The translations under genes and the position numbers were made by a program. From Candidatus Villigracilis proximus (GTDB lineage Bacteria; Chloroflexota; Anaerolineae; Anaerolineales; Villigracilaceae): a DNA stretch of 64,000 nucleotides. The stretch is from positions 50,131-114,130 of the forward strand of contig JADKBB010000015.1 in the NCBI GenBank assembly GCA_016715195.1, written 5' to 3'. The notes beneath the pieces were generated by a model. That model was not told where the DNA came from. It ran no database searches and saw only the letters and a list, made by a program, of their open reading frames with translations. Positions 1-8,421 of the stretch are shown in pieces (position 1 is the first letter of the stretch; every line of letters begins with the position of its first letter).

Positions 1-776
1 AGAAAGCCAATGAGGGTGATTCCGAATCGTTCAGCAACTTCAACAGCCAATGTACTCGGCGCGGATACGGCACAGAAGACCGGCACGCCAGCGACAAAAC
101 TTTTTTGCAGCAACTCATAACTGGCGCGTCCACTCACCATCAATACCTTGTTGTGGAATGGCAATTGGTCATTGAGCAATCCCCAGCCGATCAATTTATC
201 GAGTGCATTATGGCGGCCAACATCCTCGCGGATGGCGAGTAGATTTCCGTTCAGGTCGAAGAGGGCGGCGGCGTGAAGTCCGCCTGTGGTTTCAAAGATT
301 TCCTGAGATTGGCGAAGTTTATCTGGCAATGAAGTGATAAGTGCCGGGGTTGCGCCTGAACCGGCGGGGATGGGCGGCAGGTTGCGCTGGCTGATGTCAT
401 CCAGCATGGTGCTGCCGCATACGCCGCAGGCGCTGTTGGTGAAAAAATGCCGCTCGAGCTGATTCAGTTTGGGGAGAGTATCAGCTTCCAGTTGAATCCG
501 AAGCGAGTTGTATTCCTGCTGATTCCCGTCCACACAATAAGTCATATTTGCAACTTCCGCTTTGGTGTGGATGATTCCTTCGTTGTAGAGGAATCCCGCT
601 GCGAGTTCGTAATCGCTGCCGGGGGTGCGCATGGTGATGGCGATGGTGCGTTGTTCCTGTCCGGCGCGCAATAGAATTTCCAGGGGTTCTTCGGCGGCGA
701 GCACATCTTTTTTGCGTTGCGGCTGCCCATTTTCGATTGTCAGTATGGATTGTTTTTTCTTATTAAAGCGGGTCAT
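1..776 (-). CDS. fdhD: Formate dehydrogenase accessory sulfurtransferase FdhD (C-terminus cut by window edge)
   Basis: Translating the minus strand from ATG at 776 gives an open frame that starts MTRFNKKKQSILTIENG and runs off the left edge, so the C-terminal part is missing. FdhD moves sulfur from a cysteine desulfurase to the Mo/W-bis-MGD cofactor of formate dehydrogenase. The frame holds the family features: a YELAAGFLYNEGII segment, the CGVCGS loop with the sulfur-carrying cysteines, and REDVGRHNALDKLIG followed by VSGRASYELLQKSFVAGVP. It lies just downstream of the formate dehydrogenase catalytic gene on the same strand, the expected place for its maturation factor. Confidence 0.93.
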   Translation of the reverse strand, partial: MTRFNKKKQSILTIENGQPQRKKDVLAAEEPLEILLRAGQEQRTIAITMRTPGSDYELAAGFLYNEGIIHTKAEVANMTYCVDGNQQEYNSLRIQLEADTLPKLNQLERHFFTNSACGVCGSTMLDDISQRNLPPIPAGSGATPALITSLPDKLRQSQEIFETTGGLHAAALFDLNGNLLAIREDVGRHNALDKLIGWGLLNDQLPFHNKVLMVSGRASYELLQKSFVAGVPVFCAVSAPSTLAVEVAERFGITLIGF

Positions 777-812
777 GTTCACCTTCGATCTGGGGCGGTT
801 ATACCATTAAGG

Positions 813-853
813 AACCGGAGACTGGGAATGTTTTGATTCGCCAGTCTCCGGTT
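813..853. terminator. Inverted repeat between fdhA and fdhD
   Basis: A 13-bp perfect inverted repeat (AACCGGAGACTGG and CCAGTCTCCGGTT) has inner pairing bases around a short loop. The T-rich run follows it on the plus strand, while both flanking genes are on the minus strand. It may therefore act as an attenuator or mRNA-processing hairpin rather than a classic terminator for fdhA. Confidence 0.4.
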
Positions 854-878
854 TTGACTTTTTTGACTTCGTTGTTTC

Positions 879-2957
879 TTACAGCGGTTCGATGTGTACT
901 GTGCAGACTTTTAGCTCGGCGGTATGGGTGGTGGGGTCATAGCCGGAGCCCGTCAAAATGTTGATCGGGGTTTCGGCGAAGCTGAAACTGGCAAAGACCG
1001 TGCCTCTGGGAGAGCGCGGTGTGGCTTTGACCTTGATCTTGACTTCGCCGCGACGGCTTGTCATTTTTGCCCAGCCGCCATCGGTGAGACCCCATTTCTT
1101 TACATTATCCGGGTGAACTTCGAGGTATTCTTCCGGCGCGAGATATTCAATGCCGGAGGAACGTCCGGTTTGGGTGCGGGTGTGATAACTCTGCAAACGG
1201 CGGCCCGTGGTGAGCCAGACGGGATATTCATCGTCAATGACTTCGGCGGGGTCGCGGAAGCCGATGACTTTGAAGATCGCCTTGCCGTTGGTGAATCCAT
1301 CTTCATGCAGGCGGGGCGTGCCCGGGTGTCCTTTGTATGGCACAGGCCATTGATACTGTCCGCCATCGATGATGTCCCAATCAACACCGGCGTATACCGG
1401 AGAGATACTGCACAATTCGTTGAAGATCTCCTGCGGCGAATCATATTCAAAGCCGGGAATGCTCATGGCGTTGGCGAGAGAACTTAATATCCACCAATCG
1501 GGTTTTGCTTCTCCGGGTGGAGGTACTGCGGCGCGTAAACGTTGAATGCGGCGCTCTGTGTTGGTGATGGTTCCGTCTGTTTCGCCCCATGAGGTTGCGG
1601 GGAAAACCACGTCTGCCATTGCTGCAGTTTCGGTGAGGAAGATGTCGATCACAACGAGATGATCAAGGGCTTGCAAGGCGTGTTCACTGTGTTTGCGGTC
1701 AGGGTCTGAAACCACGGTATTTTCGCCGTCGATCAACATGGCATGGATTCCATTGCCGCACATTTCGAGGGCGGTCACTTTGGTAATGCCGCGCTCAGAG
1801 TCCATTTCGCGCCCGTACAATTTTTCAAACTTTTCCTTGTTCTCTGATTTGGTGACGACTTGATAGCCGGGATATTCGCTGGGCGCTGCGCCCGCGTCAC
1901 CCGCGCCCTGAATGTTGTTCTGTCCGCGAAGTGGATTGATTCCGCATCCTTCGCGCCCGAGGTGGCCCGTGATCAAAGCGAGATTGCTCAAGCTTTGGAC
2001 ATTGTCCACACCGCAGATGTGCTCGGTGATTCCAAGTGTGTAATAGATGGAGGCTTTGTCTGCGGCTGCATACAGGATCGCGGCTTTTTCAATATCTTTG
2101 GCAGGGACGCCTGTGATCTCGGAAGCCCATTCAGGGGTGAAGTTTTTAACGTGCTCAATATAATCTTCCACGCCATTGGTTCGTTCGGAAACAAATTTTT
2201 GATCGATCAGATTTTCACGTACGATGACATGTGCCATACCAAGCAGCAGAGCAACATCTGTGCCCACGCGCAGCGGCAGATACAGGTCAGCCATCTCAGC
2301 CAGCCTGATATAGCGCGGGTCGGCTACGATCAACTTTGCGCCGCGCGCGAGCGCTTTCTTCATACGCGTGGCTGCCACCGGGTGACACTCGGTCATATTG
2401 GTGCCGATACAAAAATAGACATCAGCTTTTTCAAGATCAGAAAGGGGATTGGACATTGCGCCGCGTCCCATGGTTGCCGCCAGACCGGCGACAGTTGGAG
2501 CGTGTCAGGCACGGCTGCAATTGTCTATATTGTGCGTGCCAAATCCTGCGCGGATAAATTTTTGCATAAGGTAGTCGGCTTCGGTGGGCGTTCGTCCGCT
2601 GGCGACGCCGTAGGTTGCTTCACGGCCATACTTTTGTGTAACTTTTCTGAACCCATCAGCCGCGACCTGGATCGCGTCTTCCCAGGTGGTTTCATGCAGT
2701 TTGCCATCTTCACGGCGGACGAGTGGTTTGGTCAACCGGTCGGGATGATGAACATAGTCATAGGCAAACTGGCCTTTGACGCATAACGCGCCTAAATTGG
2801 CGGGGCCGTCCATGGCGGGTTGAATGGCAAGGATACGTTCATTCTTAGTGAGGATATCCACGGCACAGCCCACGCCGCAGTATCCGCACACAGAGCGGGT
2901 CTTCTGCACCCCGAGATTGATAAGTGGAAGTTCGCGTAAATCTTGCATTGTGGCCAT
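879..2957 (-). CDS. fdhA: Formate dehydrogenase catalytic subunit, selenocysteine-containing (UGA read at 2505-2507)
   Basis: This is the Mo/W-bis-MGD formate dehydrogenase alpha subunit, which oxidises formate to CO2 or runs in reverse. The reading frame is split by one in-frame TGA, but both halves are in the same frame and join as NCSRA-Sec-HAPTVAGL, the exact place of the active-site Sec in E. coli FdhF. With ATG at 2957, Sec is residue 151 and the protein has 692 residues. The N-terminal [4Fe-4S] site is C24, C27, C31 and C59. I chose 2957 because AGGAG lies 9 nt upstream; an upstream in-frame ATG at 2984 has no comparable site. The C-terminal molydopterin-dinucleotide-binding domain is present (YPVWLTTGRRLQSYHTRTQT). 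It is the third gene of a minus-strand operon after the NuoEF-like and Fe-S subunits. Confidence 0.93.
2476..2507 (-). promoter_or_regulatory. Bacterial SECIS element directing UGA to selenocysteine
   Basis: The UGA (2507-2505) is followed by 12 nt and then a 6-bp hairpin GUCGCC/GGCGGC (one G-U pair) with apical loop GGUCU at 2476-2492. Spacing and loop sequence match the E. coli fdhF SECIS, in which SelB recognises the GGUCU loop. The hairpin is also coding (VAGLA). This supports recoding rather than a nonsense mutation. Confidence 0.85.
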
Positions 2958-3002
2958 AACTTTATACTCCTGTCTTTGATTCAACCGATCAACAATAAAA
3001 AA

Positions 3003-3668
3003 TTAACTATTTCGCAGGGCTTTCTTATCCGCCAGCGCGCCGGTGGGACAAGTCTGCACGCATTGGCCGCAGAAGGTACATTGCGAATCGCGCAAGTCAC
3101 CATTGAATTCAGTGGTGATCTGTGTCTGGAAGCCGCGGTTCATCACGCTGATCGCGTAATCACCTTCCTGCTCGGCGCAGACACGCACACAGCGATAGCA
3201 GGAAATGCACAGATCATAATCGCGCAGGATGAACGGATTTTTATCATCGAAGTTGCTATGGCCAGATTTCTTCCCCTGAAAGCGGCCATGATTGGCGTCG
3301 TAGCGTTCCACAAGCAGGGACAATTCCTGCGAGGCGATCCCGCGCAGCGGAGACACTTCGATCTCGCGATTCTCGGAGACCACCATCTCAAGCAGGGTCT
3401 TGCGGAATTTTTCAATTGGTTCGGTGCTGGTTTGTACTTCCATTCCGGCTGCGGCTGCCATTGTGCAGGAAGCAACCGGATTTTTAATACCCTTCACGTC
3501 CACCACACACATGCGGCAGGAACCAAATGGTTTGAGTCGCGGATCAAAACACAGAGTGGGGATGAACACATCATTCCGCTGGGCAATTTCCAAAATGGTT
3601 TCACCCGGCTCAAAAGAAACTTCTTTGCCATCCAATATCATGATTGGAGAAGATGTATTGTCAGTCAT
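3003..3668 (-). CDS. NuoG/HoxU-like iron-sulfur electron-transfer subunit of formate dehydrogenase
   Basis: This 221-residue protein has a plant-type [2Fe-2S] ferredoxin domain (C40, C51, C54, C68), a NADH-dehydrogenase-G-type linker with H127 in a HGRFQ motif, and a double [4Fe-4S] ferredoxin domain (C154/C157/C160/C164 and C197/C200/C203/C207). It corresponds to the N-terminal Fe-S arm that many NAD-dependent formate dehydrogenases carry fused to the catalytic subunit; here it is a separate gene. Its role would be to pass electrons between the catalytic subunit and the flavin subunit. It is 3 bp from the upstream NuoEF-like gene and about 45 bp from fdhA, which indicates one operon. Confidence 0.88.
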   Translation of the reverse strand: MTDNTSSPIMILDGKEVSFEPGETILEIAQRNDVFIPTLCFDPRLKPFGSCRMCVVDVKGIKNPVASCTMAAAAGMEVQTSTEPIEKFRKTLLEMVVSENREIEVSPLRGIASQELSLLVERYDANHGRFQGKKSGHSNFDDKNPFILRDYDLCISCYRCVRVCAEQEGDYAISVMNRGFQTQITTEFNGDLRDSQCTFCGQCVQTCPTGALADKKALRNS

Positions 3669-3671
3669 GGT

Positions 3672-5360
3672 TTACCTCTTCTCCACAAATTCCTGCACTC
3701 GTGCAGGGAATTGTTTGATCAGGCTTTCGATCACCAACGGAGCCGCCATGCCCAATCCGCAGGCGCTGACCGCTTTCATCGCGGCGTTCAAATCATTAAC
3801 TTCTTCCAGCCAGACTTGTAATTCAATGGGACCTTCACCGGATAATCTCTCAGTCAATCTTTGAGTTCCAAGCCGGCAGGGGAAACATTTTCCGCATGAT
3901 TCGTGCGCGAAAAATTCAATGGCATTGTGAGCAGCTTCGATCATGTCACGGCTGTCATCGAGGACGATCATCCCCGCTGCACCCAACATGGAGCCTTTGC
4001 TGCGAATGCTTGGTTCGTCAATGGTGGCAGTTTCAATATTTTCAGCAGAAAGGAATCCGCCGGAAAGCCCGGCCATCGTCACTGCCTGGATGTGGCGGCC
4101 TGCCACAGGACCGCCAGCCCAGTCATAAATTAAAGTGCGAAGCGGAAGTCCAAATGGGACTTCGTAATTGCCCGGGCGTTGTACATCTCCCGAAAGAGAA
4201 ACAACTTTGGTCCCCGCCTGACCGTTCAATCCCAAACTGGGATACCACTCGACAGCGCGGCGCATGATCTGCGCAGCGGCGGCCAGTGTTTCCACATTAT
4301 TTACAACTGTAGGTAAATTCTCAAATCCATTTGTCACAGGGAAGGGCGGGCGATTGCGCGGGAAGGGGTGCTTGCCTTCGAGACTGTTCAACAACGAACC
4401 TTCCTCACCGCAAATGTATGCGCCGCCGCCGCGCCGCACATAAAGTTCAAAACTAAAATTTGTGCCCGCTATGTTTTTGCCAAGCAGGTTGGCTGTGTAC
4501 GCATCGGCGACCGCTTTTTCAAGCCGCAAATTTGTTTCGGGATATTCATAACGCAAATAGATAATGCCACGCGCCGCGCCGGTTGCGTATGCGGCAATGG
4601 TCATACCTTCGATCACAGCAAACGGGTCGTAATCCAAAATGGCGCGATCCTTGAAACAACCCGGCTCGCCTTCATCCGCATTGCAGACAACGGTCTTCGG
4701 ATCGCCCGAAGCATTTGCAACCGCCTGCCACTTCACACCGGTTGGGAAGGCTGCGCCGCCACGCCCCGCCAGTTTGCTGTTCTTAATATGTTCGATCACA
4801 CCTTCGGGAGTATTCTCCTTAATGGCACGCATCAAACCTTCATAACCACCTGTTTTGCGGTACCCGGGCAGGGTGTTACGCTCAGGCATTCGAATCTCAG
4901 AGAAGATGCACTCTTCTATTTTTCCGGGGTTTGGGGGTGGCACAGGTGAGGGCTTGCGGGTTAAGTTTCCCTTGGCATCGCCAACCCATTGCTCATGGCC
5001 GATCAACACCGGCACTGGTTCATCACAACGTCCGGCACACGGCATGGAAGTTGCGCCTTTGTCTGCCAGTGCAGAAAGACATTCCGCTCCGCCATTCAAA
5101 CGGCAAACCGGCCCAGTACACACACGCGGCTTGTTTAATCCGCCTGCTTCCTGGCTGAAGTGATGATAGAACGTCACCGTGCCGAATAGGTCGGCGAGCG
5201 GAATCCCAAGCCCAATGGAGATGGCACGCATGGCACTCTCCGAGACGAATCCGTCGCGGTCATGAAAGGCGTGTAATAGGGCTAATAGGGGGGCGGGGTT
5301 GTCTTGCAGTTGCTCAACGAGCAATTGGTCTATCAATTGTTGGTCAATGATCTGTACCAT
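3672..5360 (-). CDS. fdhB: NuoE-NuoF fusion, NAD(P)-dependent formate dehydrogenase flavin subunit
   Basis: This 562-residue protein fuses a NuoE-like thioredoxin-fold [2Fe-2S] domain (residues about 10-130; C81, C86, C108, C112) to a NuoF-like domain. The latter shows the NADH/FMN-binding segment GRGGAAFPTGVKW and the C-terminal [4Fe-4S] site in SCGKCFPCRLGTQRL. It would carry FMN and exchange electrons with NAD(P). The same architecture occurs in HoxF and in Moorella/Clostridium formate dehydrogenase beta subunits, and its place as first gene before the Fe-S and catalytic subunits supports a cytosolic NAD(P)-linked formate dehydrogenase. An electron-bifurcating role cannot be judged from sequence alone. 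Confidence 0.9.
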   Translation of the reverse strand: MVQIIDQQLIDQLLVEQLQDNPAPLLALLHAFHDRDGFVSESAMRAISIGLGIPLADLFGTVTFYHHFSQEAGGLNKPRVCTGPVCRLNGGAECLSALADKGATSMPCAGRCDEPVPVLIGHEQWVGDAKGNLTRKPSPVPPPNPGKIEECIFSEIRMPERNTLPGYRKTGGYEGLMRAIKENTPEGVIEHIKNSKLAGRGGAAFPTGVKWQAVANASGDPKTVVCNADEGEPGCFKDRAILDYDPFAVIEGMTIAAYATGAARGIIYLRYEYPETNLRLEKAVADAYTANLLGKNIAGTNFSFELYVRRGGGAYICGEEGSLLNSLEGKHPFPRNRPPFPVTNGFENLPTVVNNVETLAAAAQIMRRAVEWYPSLGLNGQAGTKVVSLSGDVQRPGNYEVPFGLPLRTLIYDWAGGPVAGRHIQAVTMAGLSGGFLSAENIETATIDEPSIRSKGSMLGAAGMIVLDDSRDMIEAAHNAIEFFAHESCGKCFPCRLGTQRLTERLSGEGPIELQVWLEEVNDLNAAMKAVSACGLGMAAPLVIESLIKQFPARVQEFVEKR

Positions 5361-5492
5361 GAAAGGATTTTACAGTAGTTTCAAATCTTTTACAAGGAAA
5401 GGGTTATAGACAACATCCGGCGTTCTCAAGGCCTGAAAATCTTTAATAAAAATTTTAAAAACAACCTTTACAAACCATAAAAAAATTCCCGC

Positions 5493-5521
5493 TTGACTTG
5501 TAATCGGTTTGCTCTTAGACT
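5493..5521 (+). promoter_or_regulatory. Probable sigma-70 promoter for the regulator gene
   Basis: TTGACT and TAGACT are separated by 17 bp, about 35 bp upstream of the ATG at 5555. The intergenic region is shared with the divergent formate dehydrogenase operon, so a regulator bound here could act on both. Confidence 0.45.
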
Positions 5522-5554
5522 CAATTAAGTATTTCCTTTTTTGAAAAAGAACCC

Positions 5555-6529
5555 ATGAAAACAGTTCAACCCATTCAATCCTTTGACAAGATCAAACTCC
5601 TGGCAGACTCCCGCCGCATGGAGATTTTGCGCCTGTTGATGGACACCCCCGCCACACTCACGCATCTCGCCCGGACCTTGAAACAGTCACCCGCGTGGAT
5701 ACGGCATCATATTCTGACGCTTGAATCTGCCAACCTGATCGAAGTCAGTGAGATCCGCAAGACCGGCAAGGTAATGGAAAAATTCTATCGTGCAAAAGGC
5801 GGCGCTTTCCTTTTACAGGAGATCATTCTGCCAAAAAGCAAAAAACCTGCTGTCATTTTTTCTGGCAGTCACGACCTCGCACTCGAAGAGATCGCCGAAC
5901 ATCTCAGCAAACACGTCACCATGTTAAGCCTGCCCGTTGGCTCGCTCGACGGGCTGATCAATCTGCGTCAGGGGCTATGTCAAATTTCAGGCGCACATAT
6001 TTTGGATGCATCGGGTGAATACAACACCCCCACCGTCCGTCATCTCTTCCCCGACCGCAACGTGGAACTGGTCACACTCGCCCATCGTACACAGGGATTG
6101 ATCCTTGCGGCGGGCAATCCGAAAAAGATCAAAAATATTTCAGACATCATGCGTGAAAATGTAAAGTTCATCAACCGCAACGCCGGTTCCGGCACACGCC
6201 TATGGATCGACGCCGAACTCAAAAAACAAAAGATCGACTCCGCATTCATTAACGGGTACGACATCTCTGTCAAAACGCATAGCGAAGCGGCTGTCTTGAT
6301 CTCTGAAAACAAAGCTGACGTCTCCATCGGCCTGCAAGCCGCCGCCCATCAGCACGGACTTGATTTCATTCCGCTCTTCGAAGAACGCTACGACCTCATT
6401 CTTCCGCGCGAGAATGAAAAGACTTTATCTCCCCTGCTCGATTATCTGCAAACCTCCACCTTCCGCAGCGGACTCAGCTCATTAACAGGATACAACGCCG
6501 CCCACAGCGGTGAACAAATCCATATCTAG
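5555..6529 (+). CDS. One-component regulator: HTH domain plus PBP-like (molybdate/tungstate-type) domain
   Basis: The first ~90 residues form an ArsR/MarR-like winged helix (DSRRMEILRLLMDTPATLT, then LARTLKQSPAWIRHHILTL). Residues about 100-310 match the periplasmic-binding-like domain found fused to ModE-type or LysR-type regulators, including the NRNAGSGTR motif and GLILAAGNP. Such proteins sense a small ligand or oxyanion in the cytosol. It is divergent from the formate dehydrogenase operon and first in line before tungstate/molybdate-uptake genes, so a role in matching enzyme expression to metal supply is a reasonable inference. The ligand is not proven. Confidence 0.8.
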   Translation: MKTVQPIQSFDKIKLLADSRRMEILRLLMDTPATLTHLARTLKQSPAWIRHHILTLESANLIEVSEIRKTGKVMEKFYRAKGGAFLLQEIILPKSKKPAVIFSGSHDLALEEIAEHLSKHVTMLSLPVGSLDGLINLRQGLCQISGAHILDASGEYNTPTVRHLFPDRNVELVTLAHRTQGLILAAGNPKKIKNISDIMRENVKFINRNAGSGTRLWIDAELKKQKIDSAFINGYDISVKTHSEAAVLISENKADVSIGLQAAAHQHGLDFIPLFEERYDLILPRENEKTLSPLLDYLQTSTFRSGLSSLTGYNAAHSGEQIHI

Positions 6530-6542
6530 ATCAAGGGTGTAC

Positions 6543-6992
6543 ATGAAAAAAAACATTTTGCTCACTTTGTCTTTATTACTCGTATTCGTTCTCACAGCCT
6601 GCGGCGCATCAGCCCCGGCCGCTACTGAACCCGCGCAGCCTGCTCAAGCGGAGTCTGTTTCTGCTGATGCTTTATTCCAGATCGTCAAAGCAGACGGCTC
6701 AAAATTTGATGTGACTCTCGACGCGGTCAAAACTTTACCACTCGCCCAACTCACAGTCGAAGGTAAAGTGCAGGAAGGCCCCAAATTGCTTGATATTCTG
6801 GCGCTGGCTGACATCACAGATTTCAGTGAGATCACGATCACCGGCAGCAGCGCGCCATCCACGCTTACCCATGAACAAGTGGACGAAAACACCATTCTTG
6901 ATTTCAGCAATCGCGGCACCATGAAACTCGCCACCACCTACATCCCTAAAGCCGAGTGGACAAAGGACATCACCCAGATCACGGTTAAGTAA
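6543..6992 (+). CDS. Small lipoprotein with a sulfite-oxidase-fold-like domain
   Basis: The start was set at 6543 because MKKNILLTLSLLLVFVLTAC is a complete lipoprotein signal with Cys in the lipobox; an upstream in-frame ATG at 6510 overlaps the preceding gene. After a short Ala/Pro linker comes a ~110-residue beta-rich domain (VTLDAVKTLPLAQLTVEGK to WTKDITQITVK). Its layout resembles the single domains in the lipoproteins at 8422 and 11921, but it lacks their CxxC. Exact function is unknown; the location suggests a role at the cell surface linked to Mo/W handling. Confidence 0.75.
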   Translation: MKKNILLTLSLLLVFVLTACGASAPAATEPAQPAQAESVSADALFQIVKADGSKFDVTLDAVKTLPLAQLTVEGKVQEGPKLLDILALADITDFSEITITGSSAPSTLTHEQVDENTILDFSNRGTMKLATTYIPKAEWTKDITQITVK

Positions 6993-7075
6993 TATTTTCA
7001 GCGCGTGTTTTTTTATTTTGAATTATCAGTTAAGCAAAAACTTAGTTGAATCCTGTTTTTTGAAAAGGAAAACGA

Positions 7076-7798
7076 ATGCATTATCTGCTCGGAATTGACG
7101 ATACTGATAATCTCGAATCACGCGGCACAGGTCATCGTGTCCGTCAACTCGCTGATTGGCTTGCCGAAAATAAACTGGCTGCGCCATTGGGAATCACCCG
7201 CCATCAATTATTGGTAGACCCGCGCATCCCATATACATCTCACAACAGTTCGGCTTGTTTATCAGTTGAAACAAAAAATGTAGATGATGTTTGGGAAGCC
7301 GCGCGCGAATTCCTTTTGCGTGAAAGCGCACCCGGTTCTGATGCCGGTTTAACGCTGGCTCAATGGGACTCGATCAACGAAAGTGTGTTGTCCTTCGCGA
7401 AGCGGGCAAAACTTGAAGTGCTGACCATGCCTGAGGCACAGCAAACAGCTTCACAGTCACAGATAAGATGCGAGGGGTTGACGGGCACCCACGGCGGAAT
7501 CATCGGCGCCGTGTCCGCTATTGGATTACATCGCGCTGGTAATGACGGCCGATTCCTGTGGCTGCCTGGTTTGCGTGAATTGAAAGGTAAATATCCAGCC
7601 CATGAAATTTGCAGCCTGGGTCACATAGATCGTATCTGCACTTTGAAAAATCTGGAATTGGATTCAAAAGCGATCGTGGATGTCGGTGAATGGATTCGGC
7701 CCGTCCTGCGCGACGGTAAGGCAACATTATATGTAGAGGAGAATCATCATGAATGGAACATCATCTCTAAAGAACAAATTAAACAGCTTTCCAACTGA
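7076..7798 (+). CDS. TiaS-like (DUF1743-related) protein
   Basis: This 240-residue protein opens with LLGIDDTDN, the acidic DDTDN signature of the archaeal tRNA-Ile2 agmatinylcytidine synthetase (TiaS) catalytic region, followed by RGTGHRVRQLADWL. Only the part corresponding to the TiaS kinase-like/ferredoxin-like domains is present; the zinc ribbon and OB fold are missing. Bacteria use TilS rather than TiaS, so a tRNA role is doubtful. The gene overlaps the membrane protein at 7749 by 50 bp, so the two are probably translated together. Substrate unknown. Confidence 0.72.
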   Translation: MHYLLGIDDTDNLESRGTGHRVRQLADWLAENKLAAPLGITRHQLLVDPRIPYTSHNSSACLSVETKNVDDVWEAAREFLLRESAPGSDAGLTLAQWDSINESVLSFAKRAKLEVLTMPEAQQTASQSQIRCEGLTGTHGGIIGAVSAIGLHRAGNDGRFLWLPGLRELKGKYPAHEICSLGHIDRICTLKNLELDSKAIVDVGEWIRPVLRDGKATLYVEENHHEWNIISKEQIKQLSN

Positions 7799-8324
7799 GT
7801 GGTCGCTTTCGTGGATTGAAGCGCTGCTGTTGATCGGCGGCGGCGTAATGGCGGTTGTATTGCACCGCGCATTAGATACGTCTCCCGGCCTGCCCGGTCA
7901 CCACGGCATCGAATGGATGGCGATCATGATTCTGGGCCGTGCTTCATCGCGCTTTCGCGGCGCAGGCACACTGACAAGCATCGGCGCATCATTTGCATCC
8001 ACGCTGCCCATGCTGCATGGCGATAATCCATTCACGTGGATGTACTATCTTTTGCCCGGCCCCGTAATGGATCTGGCTTTCCGTTATCTGCCGCGTTACG
8101 CAAACAAACTCTGGTTCATGGTCTTGCTCGGCGGTTTCGCGCACATGACAAAACCGATCGGTCAACTCACCGTGAATCTAATTACCGGCTGGCCGATCGG
8201 CTCGTTCCGCTTTGGCGTGGTGTATCCATTTACCAGCCACCTTCTCTTTGGGATGATCGGTGGATTGCTCGGCGCACTCGTTGTGCTTGGCATTCGCCGC
8301 ATATCTCACAAAAACGATAAGTGA
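7749..8324 (+). CDS. Integral membrane protein, ECF S-component-like
   Basis: This 191-residue, strongly hydrophobic protein has about five or six membrane segments (for example WIEALLLIGGGVMAVVLH, LWFMVLLGGFAHM, LLFGMIGGLLGALVVLG). The start at 7749 has a GAGGAG site a few bases upstream and lies inside the 3' end of the TiaS-like gene. Size and Gly-rich helices resemble substrate-binding (S) components of energy-coupling-factor transporters, but no A or T component is nearby, so this is tentative. Confidence 0.65.
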   Translation: MNGTSSLKNKLNSFPTEWSLSWIEALLLIGGGVMAVVLHRALDTSPGLPGHHGIEWMAIMILGRASSRFRGAGTLTSIGASFASTLPMLHGDNPFTWMYYLLPGPVMDLAFRYLPRYANKLWFMVLLGGFAHMTKPIGQLTVNLITGWPIGSFRFGVVYPFTSHLLFGMIGGLLGALVVLGIRRISHKNDK

Positions 8325-8382
8325 TTCAAAACGGATAGATCGTTGAAGCAGTAACCAATCCTCTCCATAGCATCGAAAATAA

Positions 8383-8400
8383 CGGGCGCACATACGCCCG
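8383..8400 (+). other. Short GC hairpin in the leader of the lipoprotein gene
   Basis: CGGGCG and CGCCCG are separated by 6 nt, 21 nt upstream of the ATG at 8422 and ahead of an AAGGAG ribosome-binding site. There is no U-run, so it is more likely an mRNA-stabilising or translation-tuning hairpin than a terminator. I could not match the leader to the Moco riboswitch. Confidence 0.3.
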
Positions 8401-8421
8401 CGTAAACATAAGGAGAATTTT

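Noticed and set aside
2505..2507. In-frame TGA in formate dehydrogenase read as a nonsense mutation
   Set aside because: It sits at the conserved Sec position and is followed by a SECIS hairpin with the GGUCU loop at the same spacing as E. coli fdhF.
1860..2786. Long plus-strand frame (308 codons) opposite formate dehydrogenase
   Set aside because: It is antisense to a strongly conserved gene, has no ribosome-binding site and no recognisable domain. The same applies to 924-1487 and 2943-3821.
8325..8421. Moco or tungsten riboswitch in the leader of the lipoprotein gene
   Set aside because: Only one simple GC hairpin is visible; the conserved multi-stem Moco RNA pattern could not be found.
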